Shown: piece by piece, positions 56,413 through 64,000 of the stretch
How the letters are laid out: each line of letters starts with the position of its first letter
Position numbering within the stretch: the first letter of the stretch is position 1
Assembly (NCBI GenBank): GCA_028688525.1
Contig: JAQTYA010000004.1
Location: 1 to 64,000 of the forward strand
Direction: 5' to 3'
Length of the DNA stretch: 64,000 bases
DNA from: Methylococcus sp.
GTDB lineage: Bacteria > Pseudomonadota > Gammaproteobacteria > Methylococcales > Methylococcaceae
Notes under the pieces: generated by a model
Told to the model about the DNA's origin: nothing
Database searches by the model: none
The model's input: only the letters and a program-made list of their open reading frames with translations
Translations under genes and position numbers: made by a program

Positions 56413-58401
56413 ATGTTCAGAAAACTCACTTTTCTCAGTCTGATCCTTTTATTTGGCGCGCTGGTGATCGGTGCCTTCATCCGCATTTCCGGCGCCGGCC
56501 TCGGCTGCCCCGCCTGGCCCGGCTGCTACGGCGCGCCTCTAGTCGACGAACAATCTGCGGCGATGATGGCAGCCGTCGGCGGCAAGGGGCTGAAGTGGCT
56601 GTGGCTGGATTGGGGGCACCGCTATCTCGGCGCCGCCGTCGGCGTACTAGTGTTGGCGCTCGCCATTATGGTCTGGTGGCTGCCGAGCCGCCGCGGCCGT
56701 GCGGCCGCGCTGGCGGCGGCGCTTCTGCTGCTGGTGGGGGTGCAGGCGGGGCTGGGATTGTGGGGGCATTACGCCACACCGATGCCGCTAGTTTCGGCTG
56801 CGCATCTGTTGACCGGCTTCCTGATGTTGGGCTGCGCTTACTGGCTTTATCTCGGCGTCAAGCCCAGCGTTGAGGCGGCGGCGGTCCGTGGAGCGTTGGG
56901 GCTGCGAGTCCTGGCCCGCTTCGGTCTGTTGCTGCTGCTGGCCGAGATCGCCCTGGGCGGCTGGACCGACGCCCAGCATGCGGGCCTCGCCTGCCCGGAT
57001 TTTCCGACGTGCTTGGGCCTCCCCTGGCCGGATGTGGATTGGGAGCGCGGCTTCACGCTCTGGCCCAACATCGCGGCGGATTACGCCGGTGGCGTGTTGC
57101 CGGTCGAGGCGCGGGCAGCCATCCATTTCGCGCACCGGCTCGGCGCGGTGGCGGCGTTTCTGGTGCTGAGCCTGTTGGCCATGGGGGCCAGTTCCAACCG
57201 CAATGCGGCCCCGATCAGCAAGCCGGCGGTGCTGCTGAGCTTCCTGCTGCTGCTCCAAGTCGGGCTCGGCATCCTGAGCGTCCTGCTGCGGCTGCCGGTG
57301 GCTGTCGCCGTCGCGCACCAGGCGGTGGCGGCGCTGCTGCTGCTCAACGTGGTGCATATCAACGTCTACCTGCGCCGGAGTCTGCCGGAAGCCGCCGCCG
57401 TTCCCGAAGCGGTGCCGGCGCGCCCGCCGGTCGAGGCGGCACCTCCGCCCCCCGCGCCGGAAACCCTGTTCGAGCGTCTGCGCGGCCAGCTCGGCAAGAC
57501 CCGCAGCGGCCTGACGGGGCTCCTATCCGTCCTGGGCCGCGGCCGCATCGACCGCGAGTTGCTGGATGAGCTCGAAGAGCAATTGCTGATGTCCGATGTC
57601 GGCGTCAACGTGACCCGGAACATCGTCGCCGATCTGGGTAACGGACTGGATAAGCAGGAGCTGGCCGATGGCGAGAGTCTGCGCAACCGGGTGCGCGGAC
57701 GCCTGCTCGACATCGTCCGTCCCAGCAGCGTGCCGCTGGTCATCCCGCCGGAAGTGCGGCCTTTCGTCATCCTGGTGGTCGGGGTCAACGGCGTGGGCAA
57801 GACCACGACCATCGGCAAGCTTGCCAAGCGTTTGCAGAACGAGGGCCACAGCGTCATGCTGGCGGCGGGGGACACTTTCCGAGCCGCCGCCGTCGAGCAG
57901 CTCCAGACCTGGGGCGAGCGCAACAAAATCGCGGTGATCGCTCAGCACAGCGGGGCCGATTCGGCCTCGGTGATCTACGACGCTGTGGAAGCCGCCAAGG
58001 CGCGCGGGGTCGACGTGCTGATCGCCGACACAGCGGGCCGTCTGCATACCAAGTCGAACCTGATGGAAGAGCTGAGCAAGATCAAGCGCATCATCGGCCG
58101 CCTCGACGAGACCGCGCCGCACGAGGTGCTGCTGGTGCTGGACGCCGGTACGGGCCAGAACGCCATGTCCCAGGCCAAGTTGTTTAACGAAGCGGTCGGC
58201 CTCACCGGCCTGGCGGTGACCAAGTTGGACGGTACGGCTAAGGGCGGAGTGATTTTCGCGCTGGCGCAGCAGTTCGGGATCCCGATACGCTACATCGGCA
58301 TCGGGGAGGGCATCGACGATCTGCGCGATTTTGACGCCACTCAGTTCATCGACGCCCTGTTCGCCGAAGAAGGGACGAGCGGAGCCGCCCGCTTGCATTA
58401 A
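56413..58401 (+). CDS. ctaA-ftsY: Heme A synthase (CtaA) fused in frame to SRP receptor FtsY
   Basis: 662 aa. Residues 1-322 are a complete eight-helix CtaA: heme histidines His69 (DWGHR, Asp in place of the usual Glu), His131, His241 and His302, and Cys pairs 32/38 and 194/200. Residues 323-350 are a Pro/Ala linker (PPVEAAPPPPAPE). Residues 351-655 are a complete FtsY NG unit: GVNGVGKTTTIGKL near 457, AAGDTFRAAAVEQL, ADTAGRLHTKSNLM, TKLDGTAKGG, GIGEGIDDL. No stop or frameshift separates them. FtsY normally is its own gene before ftsE, as follows here. GTG at codon 334 could start a 329-aa FtsY, but has no Shine-Dalgarno. Both CtaA termini should be cytoplasmic, so topology fits. Confidence 0.9.
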   Translation: MFRKLTFLSLILLFGALVIGAFIRISGAGLGCPAWPGCYGAPLVDEQSAAMMAAVGGKGLKWLWLDWGHRYLGAAVGVLVLALAIMVWWLPSRRGRAAALAAALLLLVGVQAGLGLWGHYATPMPLVSAAHLLTGFLMLGCAYWLYLGVKPSVEAAAVRGALGLRVLARFGLLLLLAEIALGGWTDAQHAGLACPDFPTCLGLPWPDVDWERGFTLWPNIAADYAGGVLPVEARAAIHFAHRLGAVAAFLVLSLLAMGASSNRNAAPISKPAVLLSFLLLLQVGLGILSVLLRLPVAVAVAHQAVAALLLLNVVHINVYLRRSLPEAAAVPEAVPARPPVEAAPPPPAPETLFERLRGQLGKTRSGLTGLLSVLGRGRIDRELLDELEEQLLMSDVGVNVTRNIVADLGNGLDKQELADGESLRNRVRGRLLDIVRPSSVPLVIPPEVRPFVILVVGVNGVGKTTTIGKLAKRLQNEGHSVMLAAGDTFRAAAVEQLQTWGERNKIAVIAQHSGADSASVIYDAVEAAKARGVDVLIADTAGRLHTKSNLMEELSKIKRIIGRLDETAPHEVLLVLDAGTGQNAMSQAKLFNEAVGLTGLAVTKLDGTAKGGVIFALAQQFGIPIRYIGIGEGIDDLRDFDATQFIDALFAEEGTSGAARLH

Positions 58402-58405
58402 GCCC

Positions 58406-59068
58406 GTGCTGGAATTCAAAGAGGTCTACAAGCGCTATCCCGAGTTCGGCGAAGCCCTGCACGACGTTAGCTTCCACATCGGGCGCGGCGAGCGGGTCTT
58501 CCTGACCGGGCATTCCGGCGCCGGAAAGAGCACCCTGCTCAAGCTGGTTGCCGTGATCGAACGGGCCACGCGGGGCCAGATCGTGCTAGACGGCCAGAAC
58601 ATCACCCGCGCCTCCAACCGGGAGATTCCTTACATCCGGCGCAAGCTCGGTCTGATCTTCCAGGATTACAAGCTGCTTTATGACCGCCCGGTGTTCGAGA
58701 ACGTCGCGCTGCCCCTGGTCATCGCCGGATTCAATCCGAGCGAGGTCAGCCGGCGGGTGCGCGCGGCGCTGGGAAAAGTGGGCTTGTTGTCCAAGGAGAA
58801 GCGGTTGCCGCAAACCCTGTCGGGGGGCGAGCAGCAGCGCGTCGGCATCGCCCGGGCGATCGTCCACAAGCCGGATTTCATCCTTGCCGACGAGCCCACC
58901 GGCAACCTCGATTCTGAGGCCGCGCAGGAGGTCATGGACATCTTTCGCGATTTCAACGAAATCGGCGTGACCCTGCTCATCGCCAGCCATGATGAGGCGC
59001 TGATTTCCCGTGTCGGCGGGCGCGTCCTGCGCCTTCAACACGGTAGCCTAGCGGAGGCGCAGGCATGA
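58406..59068 (+). CDS. ftsE: Cell-division ATP-binding protein FtsE
   Basis: 220 aa from GTG 58406, five bases after the fusion-gene stop; the track start inside the upstream gene is rejected because FtsE homologs start at [12 protein letters not shown]. Walker [10 protein letters not shown], signature [14 protein letters not shown], Walker [12 protein letters not shown]. Pairs with FtsX to activate periplasmic amidases through EnvC. Overlaps ftsX by ATGA. Confidence 0.95.
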   Translation: MLEFKEVYKRYPEFGEALHDVSFHIGRGERVFLTGHSGAGKSTLLKLVAVIERATRGQIVLDGQNITRASNREIPYIRRKLGLIFQDYKLLYDRPVFENVALPLVIAGFNPSEVSRRVRAALGKVGLLSKEKRLPQTLSGGEQQRVGIARAIVHKPDFILADEPTGNLDSEAAQEVMDIFRDFNEIGVTLLIASHDEALISRVGGRVLRLQHGSLAEAQA

Positions 59069-60063
59069 AGCGGCAGCGCCGCCGCGCTTTGCGGCAGCCC
59101 GCTCCGCCCTCGCGCAGGCGGCGCGGCGGGCCCAGCCTGGGCGACCGGCTGCAGAGCTATCTGGTCTTGCATGTGCAGACGGCGAAAGCGGCACTGCGGC
59201 GGATGCGGGGAGCCCCATTCGCCATGGCGCTGACTCTCCTGGTCATCGCCGTGACTTTGGCCTTGCCCACCAGTTTTCACCTGCTGGTGAAAAACCTCCG
59301 GATGGTCGGAGGTGACCTGGAAGCAACCAACGAGATTTCCCTTTACCTCAAGCCGGAACTATCCAACGATGCGGGGCGTAAGTTGGCTGAGCGCTTGCAA
59401 AGCCACGCGCAGATTGCTGAGGCGCGGTTGATCACCAAGGAGGCGGGGATCGAGCAGTTGAAGGCCTATAGCGGTTTCGGCGAAGCCTTGGCTATGCTGA
59501 ATTTCAACCCGCTACCGGTAGTGATCGGCATCCGCCCCAAGGATTCGCTGGCTCAGCCCGAGCAGGTGGAGCGCCTGGTGGCCGAATTGAAGACTCTGCC
59601 CGAAGCCGATCTGGTGCAGAGCGACATTCAGTGGATGCACAGGCTCCACGCTATGCTCCAGGTCGCCGAACGCAGTTTTGGCGTCCTGGGCGTGCTGCTG
59701 GGGGCGGCGGTCGTATTCATCATCGGCAACACCATCCGCCTGGAGCTGTATGGCCGCCGCGAGGAGATCATCGTGCAGAAGCTGCTGGGGGCGACCGACC
59801 GCTTCATCCGGCGGCCTTTCCTGTACACCGGCTTCTGGTTCGGATTTCTCGGCAGCGTCGGCGCTTGGATCGTCGTCGGCGTCATGCTGCTGGTCGTGCG
59901 GGCGCCGATCCAGCAGCTCAATACGCTCTACGGCAGCGATTTTTCGCTGGCCTTTCTCGGCTTCAGAGAGTCGATTTTGCTCATCGGTGGCGCCTGTTTC
60001 CTGGGTATAGCGGGTGCCTACACCGTGCTCGTCTACCACCTCAGAGACGTTCGGCCCGAGTAG
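59065..60063 (+). CDS. ftsX: Cell-division permease-like FtsX
   Basis: 332 aa with a long basic N-terminal cytoplasmic tail ([21 protein letters not shown]), TM1 near 50-70, a periplasmic loop with NEISLYLKPELS, then three TMs containing GNTIRLELYGRREEIIVQKLLGAT, the FtsX hallmark. Couples FtsE ATPase to amidase activation at the septum. Translationally coupled to ftsE. Confidence 0.94.
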   Translation: MKRQRRRALRQPAPPSRRRRGGPSLGDRLQSYLVLHVQTAKAALRRMRGAPFAMALTLLVIAVTLALPTSFHLLVKNLRMVGGDLEATNEISLYLKPELSNDAGRKLAERLQSHAQIAEARLITKEAGIEQLKAYSGFGEALAMLNFNPLPVVIGIRPKDSLAQPEQVERLVAELKTLPEADLVQSDIQWMHRLHAMLQVAERSFGVLGVLLGAAVVFIIGNTIRLELYGRREEIIVQKLLGATDRFIRRPFLYTGFWFGFLGSVGAWIVVGVMLLVVRAPIQQLNTLYGSDFSLAFLGFRESILLIGGACFLGIAGAYTVLVYHLRDVRPE

Positions 60064-60081
60064 CTTCTTACGCCCGTACAC

Positions 60082-60110
60082 TTGTCGAGCGCGGGAACTT
60101 ACGCTAGGGT
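60082..60110 (+). promoter_or_regulatory. Putative sigma70 promoter for rpoH
   Basis: TTGTCG (60082-60087), 17-bp spacer, TAGGGT (60105-60110). The -10 abuts the CIRCE operator, so the predicted start lies inside the operator. Hexamers deviate from consensus; the geometry is what supports the call. Confidence 0.5.
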
Positions 60111-60136
60111 TGGCACTCAAACCAGTCGAGTGCTAA
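60110..60136 (+). promoter_or_regulatory. CIRCE element (HrcA operator)
   Basis: TTGGCACTC-N9-GAGTGCTAA, one mismatch from the consensus TTAGCACTC-N9-GAGTGCTAA, with the exact 9-bp spacer. It sits 18 bp before the first rpoH ATG and beside a plausible promoter. HrcA binding here would repress the heat-shock sigma factor gene until GroEL is titrated. Confidence 0.9.
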
Positions 60137-60153
60137 GAAACTGGTGCAGCATT

Positions 60154-61032
60154 ATGACAATAGGGCATCCCATGACTTATGAATTGACTCTCCCGACCCA
60201 GTTGCCGCTAGGCTCCATCGACGATTACTTCGCCGCGGTGAACCGCCTGCCCCGCTTGGAAGCGGACGAGGAGCGGGAGCTGGCAATCCGCTTCCGCGAC
60301 GAGCAGGATCTGGAAGCCGCCCGGCGTCTGGTACTTTCCAATCTGCGCTTCGTGGCTTACATCGCCCGCGGCTACCTCGGTTACGGCTTGCCGCTGGCGG
60401 ACCTGATCCAGGAGGGCAACATAGGCTTGATGAAGGCGGTGAAACGCTACGATCCGGACGTGGGCGTGCGGCTGGTGTCGTTCGCAGTGCACTGGATCCG
60501 CGCCGAGATCCACGAATTCATCATCCAGAACTGGCGCATCGTTAAGATCGCGACCACCAAGGCCCAGCGCAAGCTGTTCTTCAACTTGCGCAAGATGAAG
60601 AACCGGCTGGGCTGGCTCAGCCCCGAAGAAGCCGCAGCGGTGGCCGAGGAGCTGGGTGTGGACATCGAAGACGTCTACAAGATGGAAAACCGGCTGAACA
60701 ATCCGGATATGGCGCTCGAGGCGCACGGCGACGAGGACGGCGAGGACCGCGAAGGCCATGCGCCCATCCATTACCTTCAGCAGGAGGGGGCGGATCCGGC
60801 CTTGCTGGTCGAGCACAGCGAATGGGAAAACCGCCAACAGGAGAAGCTGCACAAAGCCATAGGCCAACTAGATGACCGCAGCCGGGACATCGTGGCCAGC
60901 CGCTGGCTCAGCGAGGAAAAGCTGACGCTGCACGATCTGGCGGCGCGCTACAACGTCTCTGCCGAGCGCATTCGCCAGCTTGAGAACAGCGCCATGAAAA
61001 AGCTGCGTAACGCTCTAGCGGACGCGGCCTAA
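60154..61032 (+). CDS. rpoH: Heat-shock sigma factor RpoH (sigma32)
   Basis: 292 aa from ATG 60154, or 286 aa from ATG 60172, which has AGGG 6 nt upstream. Region 2 (LVLSNLRFVAYIARGYLGYGLPLADLIQEGNIGLMKAVKRY), the RpoH box QRKLFFNLRKMKNRLGW, and the helix-turn-helix of region 4 (LHDLAARYNVSAERIRQLE) are intact. The track start at 60082 would translate across the CIRCE element and is rejected. Last gene of ftsY-ftsE-ftsX-rpoH. A perfect terminator follows. Confidence 0.95.
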   Translation: MTIGHPMTYELTLPTQLPLGSIDDYFAAVNRLPRLEADEERELAIRFRDEQDLEAARRLVLSNLRFVAYIARGYLGYGLPLADLIQEGNIGLMKAVKRYDPDVGVRLVSFAVHWIRAEIHEFIIQNWRIVKIATTKAQRKLFFNLRKMKNRLGWLSPEEAAAVAEELGVDIEDVYKMENRLNNPDMALEAHGDEDGEDREGHAPIHYLQQEGADPALLVEHSEWENRQQEKLHKAIGQLDDRSRDIVASRWLSEEKLTLHDLAARYNVSAERIRQLENSAMKKLRNALADAA

Positions 61033-61038
61033 TCTCAA

Positions 61039-61066
61039 GGCGAATACGGCGAGAGCCGTATTCGCC
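61039..61066. terminator. Bidirectional hairpin terminator, rpoH/metF
   Basis: GGCGAATACGGC-GAGA-GCCGTATTCGCC is a perfect 12-bp stem with a 4-nt loop filling the gap between convergent rpoH and metF. Flanking T-runs are weak on both sides. Confidence 0.8.
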
Positions 61067-61074
61067 GCTCCTCC

Positions 61075-61932
61075 TCAGTCCGAGGCGAGCCCCAGCGTTT
61101 TCCAGACTTCTAGGCTGGCGTCGGCTCGGTTCAGCGTGTAGAAATGTAAGCCCGGCGCCCCTTGCTCTAACAGCCGCCGGCATAGTTCTGTCACTACTTC
61201 CATGCCGAAAGAGCGGATCGACTCACGGTCGTCGCCAAAGGCTTCCAGACGTTTGCGGATCCAGCGCGGAATGTCTGCGCCGCACATGTCGGAAAATCTC
61301 GCCAACTGCGAATAATTGGTTATCGGCATGATGCCCGGCACGATGGGAATGTCGATGCCTAGCCGTTCGCAATCGTCCACGAAACGGAAATACGCTTCCG
61401 GGTTGTAGAAATACTGCGTGATCGCGCTGTCGGCGCCGGCATCCACCTTGCGCTTGAAATTCTTGAGATCGCTCGCAGCGCTTGCCGCCTGCGGGTGTAC
61501 TTCAGGATAACAGGCTACTTCGATGTGGAAGTGGCTGCCGGTCTCCGCGCGGATAAATTCCACGAGTTCGTTGGCATAGCGGAACTCCCCTGCCGAAAGC
61601 ATGCCCGAGGGCATATCCCCGCGCAGCGCCACGACGTGGTGGATGCCGTGCGAACGGTAGGCCTCGAGGATCTCGCGGATGCTCTGGCGGGTGGACGCGA
61701 TGCAAGACAGGTGCGGAGCGCACTCGATGCCTGCGCTGCGCTGGATGTCGAGCGCCGTTTCGAAAGTCTTCTCGCGTGTCGAGCCGCCGGCACCGAAGGT
61801 GACCGAGCAAAAGCGCGGCTTGAGCGGCGCAAGTTTGCCTAGGGTTCGGCGCAGGTTTGCCGCCGCTTCCTCGGTTTTCGGAGGAAAGAATTCGAAACTG
61901 AAGATCCGGGGCTTGTTCTCTTGCGTCTTCAT
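61075..61932 (-). CDS. metF: 5,10-Methylenetetrahydrofolate reductase
   Basis: Flavoprotein that makes 5-methyl-THF for methionine synthase. 285 aa, normal length. FSFEFFPPKTEEAAANLRRTLGKL, VTFGAGGSTREKT, HLSCIASTRQSIREIL and DAGADSAITQYFYNPEAYFRF are family signatures. AAGGGGA lies 6 nt before the ATG. 120 bp after ahcY on the same strand; two hairpins fill that gap. Possibly co-regulated with ahcY by the upstream SAH riboswitch. Confidence 0.95.
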   Translation of the reverse strand: MKTQENKPRIFSFEFFPPKTEEAAANLRRTLGKLAPLKPRFCSVTFGAGGSTREKTFETALDIQRSAGIECAPHLSCIASTRQSIREILEAYRSHGIHHVVALRGDMPSGMLSAGEFRYANELVEFIRAETGSHFHIEVACYPEVHPQAASAASDLKNFKRKVDAGADSAITQYFYNPEAYFRFVDDCERLGIDIPIVPGIMPITNYSQLARFSDMCGADIPRWIRKRLEAFGDDRESIRSFGMEVVTELCRRLLEQGAPGLHFYTLNRADASLEVWKTLGLASD

Positions 61933-61951
61933 AGCATCCCCTTAAGGAACG

Positions 61952-62028
61952 CGAAATCCTGCACGAGGCAGGATTTCGGGGTTAGGTGTTCTGGCCCTCC
62001 GCCGAAACCCGAATTTCCAGGTTTCGGC
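61952..62028 (-). other. Two hairpins in the ahcY-metF spacer
   Basis: CGAAATCCTGC-N5-GCAGGATTTCG (61952-61978) is a perfect 11-bp stem. GCCGAAACC-N10-GGTTTCGGC (62001-62028) is a second. Neither is followed by a U-run, so they may stabilise or process the ahcY-metF transcript rather than end it. Confidence 0.65.
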
Positions 62029-62052
62029 GCGGATAAGCTCAGCCGTTACCCA

Positions 62053-63468
62053 TCAATAGCGGTAATGTCCGGGCTTGTAAGGGCCGTCCACCGCTACGCC
62101 GATATACGCAGCCTGCTCAGGGCTCAGGACGGTCAAGGCCGCACCGATTTTCTTGAGGTGCAGCCGCGCGACTTTTTCGTCGAGATGCTTAGGTAAGACA
62201 TAGACCTCATTCTGATAGCTCTCGCCGTGGCAGAACAGCTCGATCTGGGCCAGGGTCTGGTTGGTGAACGAGTTGGACATCACGAAGGACGGGTGGCCGG
62301 TGGCGCAGCCCAGGTTCACCAAACGGCCTTCCGCAAGCAGGATGATGCGGTGTCCGTTGGGGAGGAGGATGTGATCCACCTGCGGCTTGATGTTTTCCCA
62401 GGTATACCGCTTCATGGCGGCAACCTCGATCTCCGAGTCGAAATGGCCTATGTTGCAGACGATGGCCTGGTCCTTCATCTTCACCATGTGGTCATGGGTG
62501 ATGACGCCGAGGTTGCCGGTAGCGGTGACGAAGATATCCGCCTTGTTGCAGGCTTCCTCCATGGTGACCACGCGGTAGCCTTCCATCGCTGCTTGCAGGG
62601 CGCAGATCGGGTCGATCTCCGTCACCCACACGGTGGCGCCGAGGCCGCGCAGGGACTGGGCGCAGCCCTTGCCCACGTCGCCGTAGCCCAGCACCACAGC
62701 AATCTTGCCGGCGATCATCACATCGGTGGCGCGCTTGATGCCGTCGACCAGAGATTCGCGGCAGCCGTACAGGTTGTCGAACTTGGACTTGGTGACCGAG
62801 TCGTTGACGTTGATCGCCGGGAACGGCAACCGCCCTTCGGCCTGCATCTGATACAAGCGATGCACGCCGGTGGTGGTTTCCTCGGTCACGCCCTGGATGC
62901 CCGTCTGAAGCTTGGAGTACCAGCCCGGCTTGGCCGCCAGCGTCTTTTTGATCGCGGCGAACAGGACTTCTTCCTCTTCGCAGGTGGGGTTGGCGATGAG
63001 GGAAGCGTCCTTTTCGGCGCGGGCGCCCAGAGTCACCAGCAGGGTGCAGTCGCCGCCATCGTCCAGGATCATGTTGGGGCCGGCATCGCCCGGCCATTCC
63101 AGGATGCGGTGGGTGTAATCCCAGTATTCTTCCAGGCTCTCGCCCTTGTAGGCGAACACCGGGATGCCCTCGGCGGCGATGGCCGCGGCAGCGTGGTCCT
63201 GGGTGGAGAAGATGTTGCAGGAGGCCCAGCGGACTTCGGCGCCCAGAGCGACCAGGGTCTCGATCAGCACTGCAGTCTGGATGGTCATGTGCAGGCTGCC
63301 GGTGATGCGGGCGCCCTTGAGCGGTTGGGCAGCCCGGTATTCCTCGCGGGTTGCCATCAGGCCGGGCATTTCGGTTTCGGCGATGGCGATTTCCTTGCGT
63401 CCCCAGTTGGCCAGGGAAAGATCGGCGACCTTGTAGTCGTCGAATGCGGCGTTTGCTACAGCGTTCAT
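62053..63468 (-). CDS. ahcY: S-adenosyl-L-homocysteine hydrolase
   Basis: Splits SAH to adenosine and homocysteine using bound NAD. 471 aa, the long proteobacterial form. [31 protein letters not shown], the NAD site [20 protein letters not shown], and the C-terminal [19 protein letters not shown]...HYRY with the conserved Lys and Tyr are present. AGAGG lies 6 nt before the ATG. Preceded by an SAH riboswitch. Confidence 0.97.
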   Translation of the reverse strand: MNAVANAAFDDYKVADLSLANWGRKEIAIAETEMPGLMATREEYRAAQPLKGARITGSLHMTIQTAVLIETLVALGAEVRWASCNIFSTQDHAAAAIAAEGIPVFAYKGESLEEYWDYTHRILEWPGDAGPNMILDDGGDCTLLVTLGARAEKDASLIANPTCEEEEVLFAAIKKTLAAKPGWYSKLQTGIQGVTEETTTGVHRLYQMQAEGRLPFPAINVNDSVTKSKFDNLYGCRESLVDGIKRATDVMIAGKIAVVLGYGDVGKGCAQSLRGLGATVWVTEIDPICALQAAMEGYRVVTMEEACNKADIFVTATGNLGVITHDHMVKMKDQAIVCNIGHFDSEIEVAAMKRYTWENIKPQVDHILLPNGHRIILLAEGRLVNLGCATGHPSFVMSNSFTNQTLAQIELFCHGESYQNEVYVLPKHLDEKVARLHLKKIGAALTVLSPEQAAYIGVAVDGPYKPGHYRY

Positions 63469-63568
63469 AAATACCTCTTCGTCAGTTCTCCACCGGAGCT
63501 AAGGCTCTGATTACCCATCGGCAGCCGCAGCCGGTGAAGATAAACAGAGCGCAGTTGGAAAACCGGTT

Positions 63569-63628
63569 GTCCCCGCCGAGCCTGGCGGCCCGTCAATGCG
63601 GGCCGTCGCAGCGCCCCTCGGCGCGGAC
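63569..63628 (-). promoter_or_regulatory. SAH riboswitch upstream of ahcY
   Basis: Read on the minus strand: the conserved core CCGAGGGGCGCTGCGACGG, a small CCCGC...CGGG hairpin, then GCCAGGCTCGG. Outer strands GTCCGCGCCGAG and CTCGGCGGGGAC pair over 12 positions with a single mismatch (P1). Matches the SAH-aptamer consensus. About 100 nt remain before the ahcY AUG for the expression platform. In the known class SAH raises ahcY expression. Confidence 0.88.
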
Positions 63629-63671
63629 AACGCCGCCGGAACCCCGGCGGTTGAAAAGTTGTTTGCCTGAA

Positions 63672-64000
63672 TCAGGCGGCCGGTAAGCCTGCCGCTTCGC
63701 GCAGCAGTTCGGCCTTGTCCGTCCGTTCCCAGGTGAAAGTGCCTTCGGTGCGTCCGAAGTGCCCGTAGGCAGCGGTCGGGCGATAGATCGGCCGCAACAA
63801 GTCCAGCATGGTGATCAGCCCCTTCGGACGCAGGTCGAAGTGCTCGCGCACCAGCTTGATCAGCGTCTCCTCCGGAATCTTGCCGGTGCCGAAGGTCTCG
63901 ATGCTGATCGAGGTCGGCTCGGCCACGCCAATGGCATAGGACACCTGGATTTCGCAGCGGTCGGCCAGGCCTGCGGCTACGATGTTCTTGGCGACGTAGC
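63672..64000 (-). CDS. metK: S-adenosylmethionine synthetase, C-terminal part
   Basis: The frame continues off the window edge. Visible residues match the MetK C-terminal domain: [55 protein letters not shown] and the terminal FTWERTDKA. Makes SAM from Met and ATP. Upstream of ahcY and metF on the same strand, giving a SAM-cycle gene group; the 203-bp gap contains the SAH riboswitch. The start given in the ORF track is a false internal one. Confidence 0.95.
   Translation of the reverse strand, partial: YVAKNIVAAGLADRCEIQVSYAIGVAEPTSISIETFGTGKIPEETLIKLVREHFDLRPKGLITMLDLLRPIYRPTAAYGHFGRTEGTFTWERTDKAELLREAAGLPAA

Noticed and set aside
62227-63510. 427-aa plus-strand ORF
   Set aside because: Antisense of ahcY; no recognisable motif.

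Overview
The window looks like chromosomal DNA of a high-GC (roughly 60-65 %) gammaproteobacterium. Several gene orders are typical of that class: mreBCD-mrdA-rodA followed by dacA-ybeD-lipB-lipA, ftsY-ftsE-ftsX-rpoH, a fimT-pilVWXY1-pilE minor-pilin operon, and a 530-residue YbiT. A HpnB-type hopanoid glycosyltransferase, a HoxH-type hydrogenase large subunit, an SAH-riboswitch/ahcY/metF unit and polyphosphate plus glycogen genes would suit an aerobic methanotroph of the Methylococcales. That assignment is inference, because no methane or methanol oxidation gene lies in the window. I saw no tRNA, rRNA, transposase, prophage or CRISPR array.

Layout. 1-2.7 kb: 3' part of a secreted seven-repeat FG-GAP propeller protein. 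3-8 kb (minus): glgP and ppk1, then a plus-strand Na/Pi-cotransporter family gene. 9.7-12.6 kb (minus): glycine-zipper protein, CPA2 antiporter, SH3 lipoprotein. 12.8-13.5 kb: a frameshifted GloVer-repeat secreted protein that is missing from the ORF track. 13.7-20.7 kb (minus): type IV minor-pilin operon with PilY1 and PilE. 20.7-26.2 kb: rlmM, an orphan Wzt-like ATPase coupled to a JAMM protease, and a P2-type ATPase. 26.3-29.6 kb (minus): gatCAB. 29.7-41.7 kb (plus): elongasome/cell-wall block (mreBCD, mrdA, rodA, mltB, dacA, a D-amino-acid transaminase), then ybeD, mgtE, lipB and lipA. 41.8-43.2 kb: NTF2-like gene and ppa. 43.2-46.6 kb (minus): hoxW, hoxH, hemN. 46.8-50.8 kb: two small membrane proteins, hpnB, a GNAT acetyltransferase and a low-GC OprD-like porin. 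51.5-55 kb: ybiT, arfB, apbE, DUF2909. 55-61 kb: SURF1, a SCO-like protein, an in-frame CtaA-FtsY fusion, ftsE, ftsX and rpoH. 61-64 kb (minus): metK (partial), SAH riboswitch, ahcY, metF.

The most striking object is the 662-codon ORF at 56.4-58.4 kb. It joins a complete eight-helix heme A synthase (CtaA), with all four heme-ligand histidines, to a complete FtsY GTPase with all G motifs, through a Pro/Ala-rich linker. It lies exactly where a cytochrome-oxidase assembly cluster meets ftsEX-rpoH. Topology allows it, since both ends of CtaA are expected to be cytoplasmic. If translated as one chain it would be an SRP receptor permanently anchored to a heme-modifying enzyme.

Regulatory sites read directly from sequence include a CIRCE operator overlapping a plausible rpoH promoter (HrcA repression of the heat-shock sigma factor) and a well-formed SAH riboswitch before ahcY, tying SAH recycling and probably metF to SAH level. 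Several starts are non-ATG: GTG for rodA, ftsE, arfB and the glycine-zipper gene; TTG for rlmM, lipA and ybiT. mreC has an ideal Shine-Dalgarno before an ATC codon where Met is expected.
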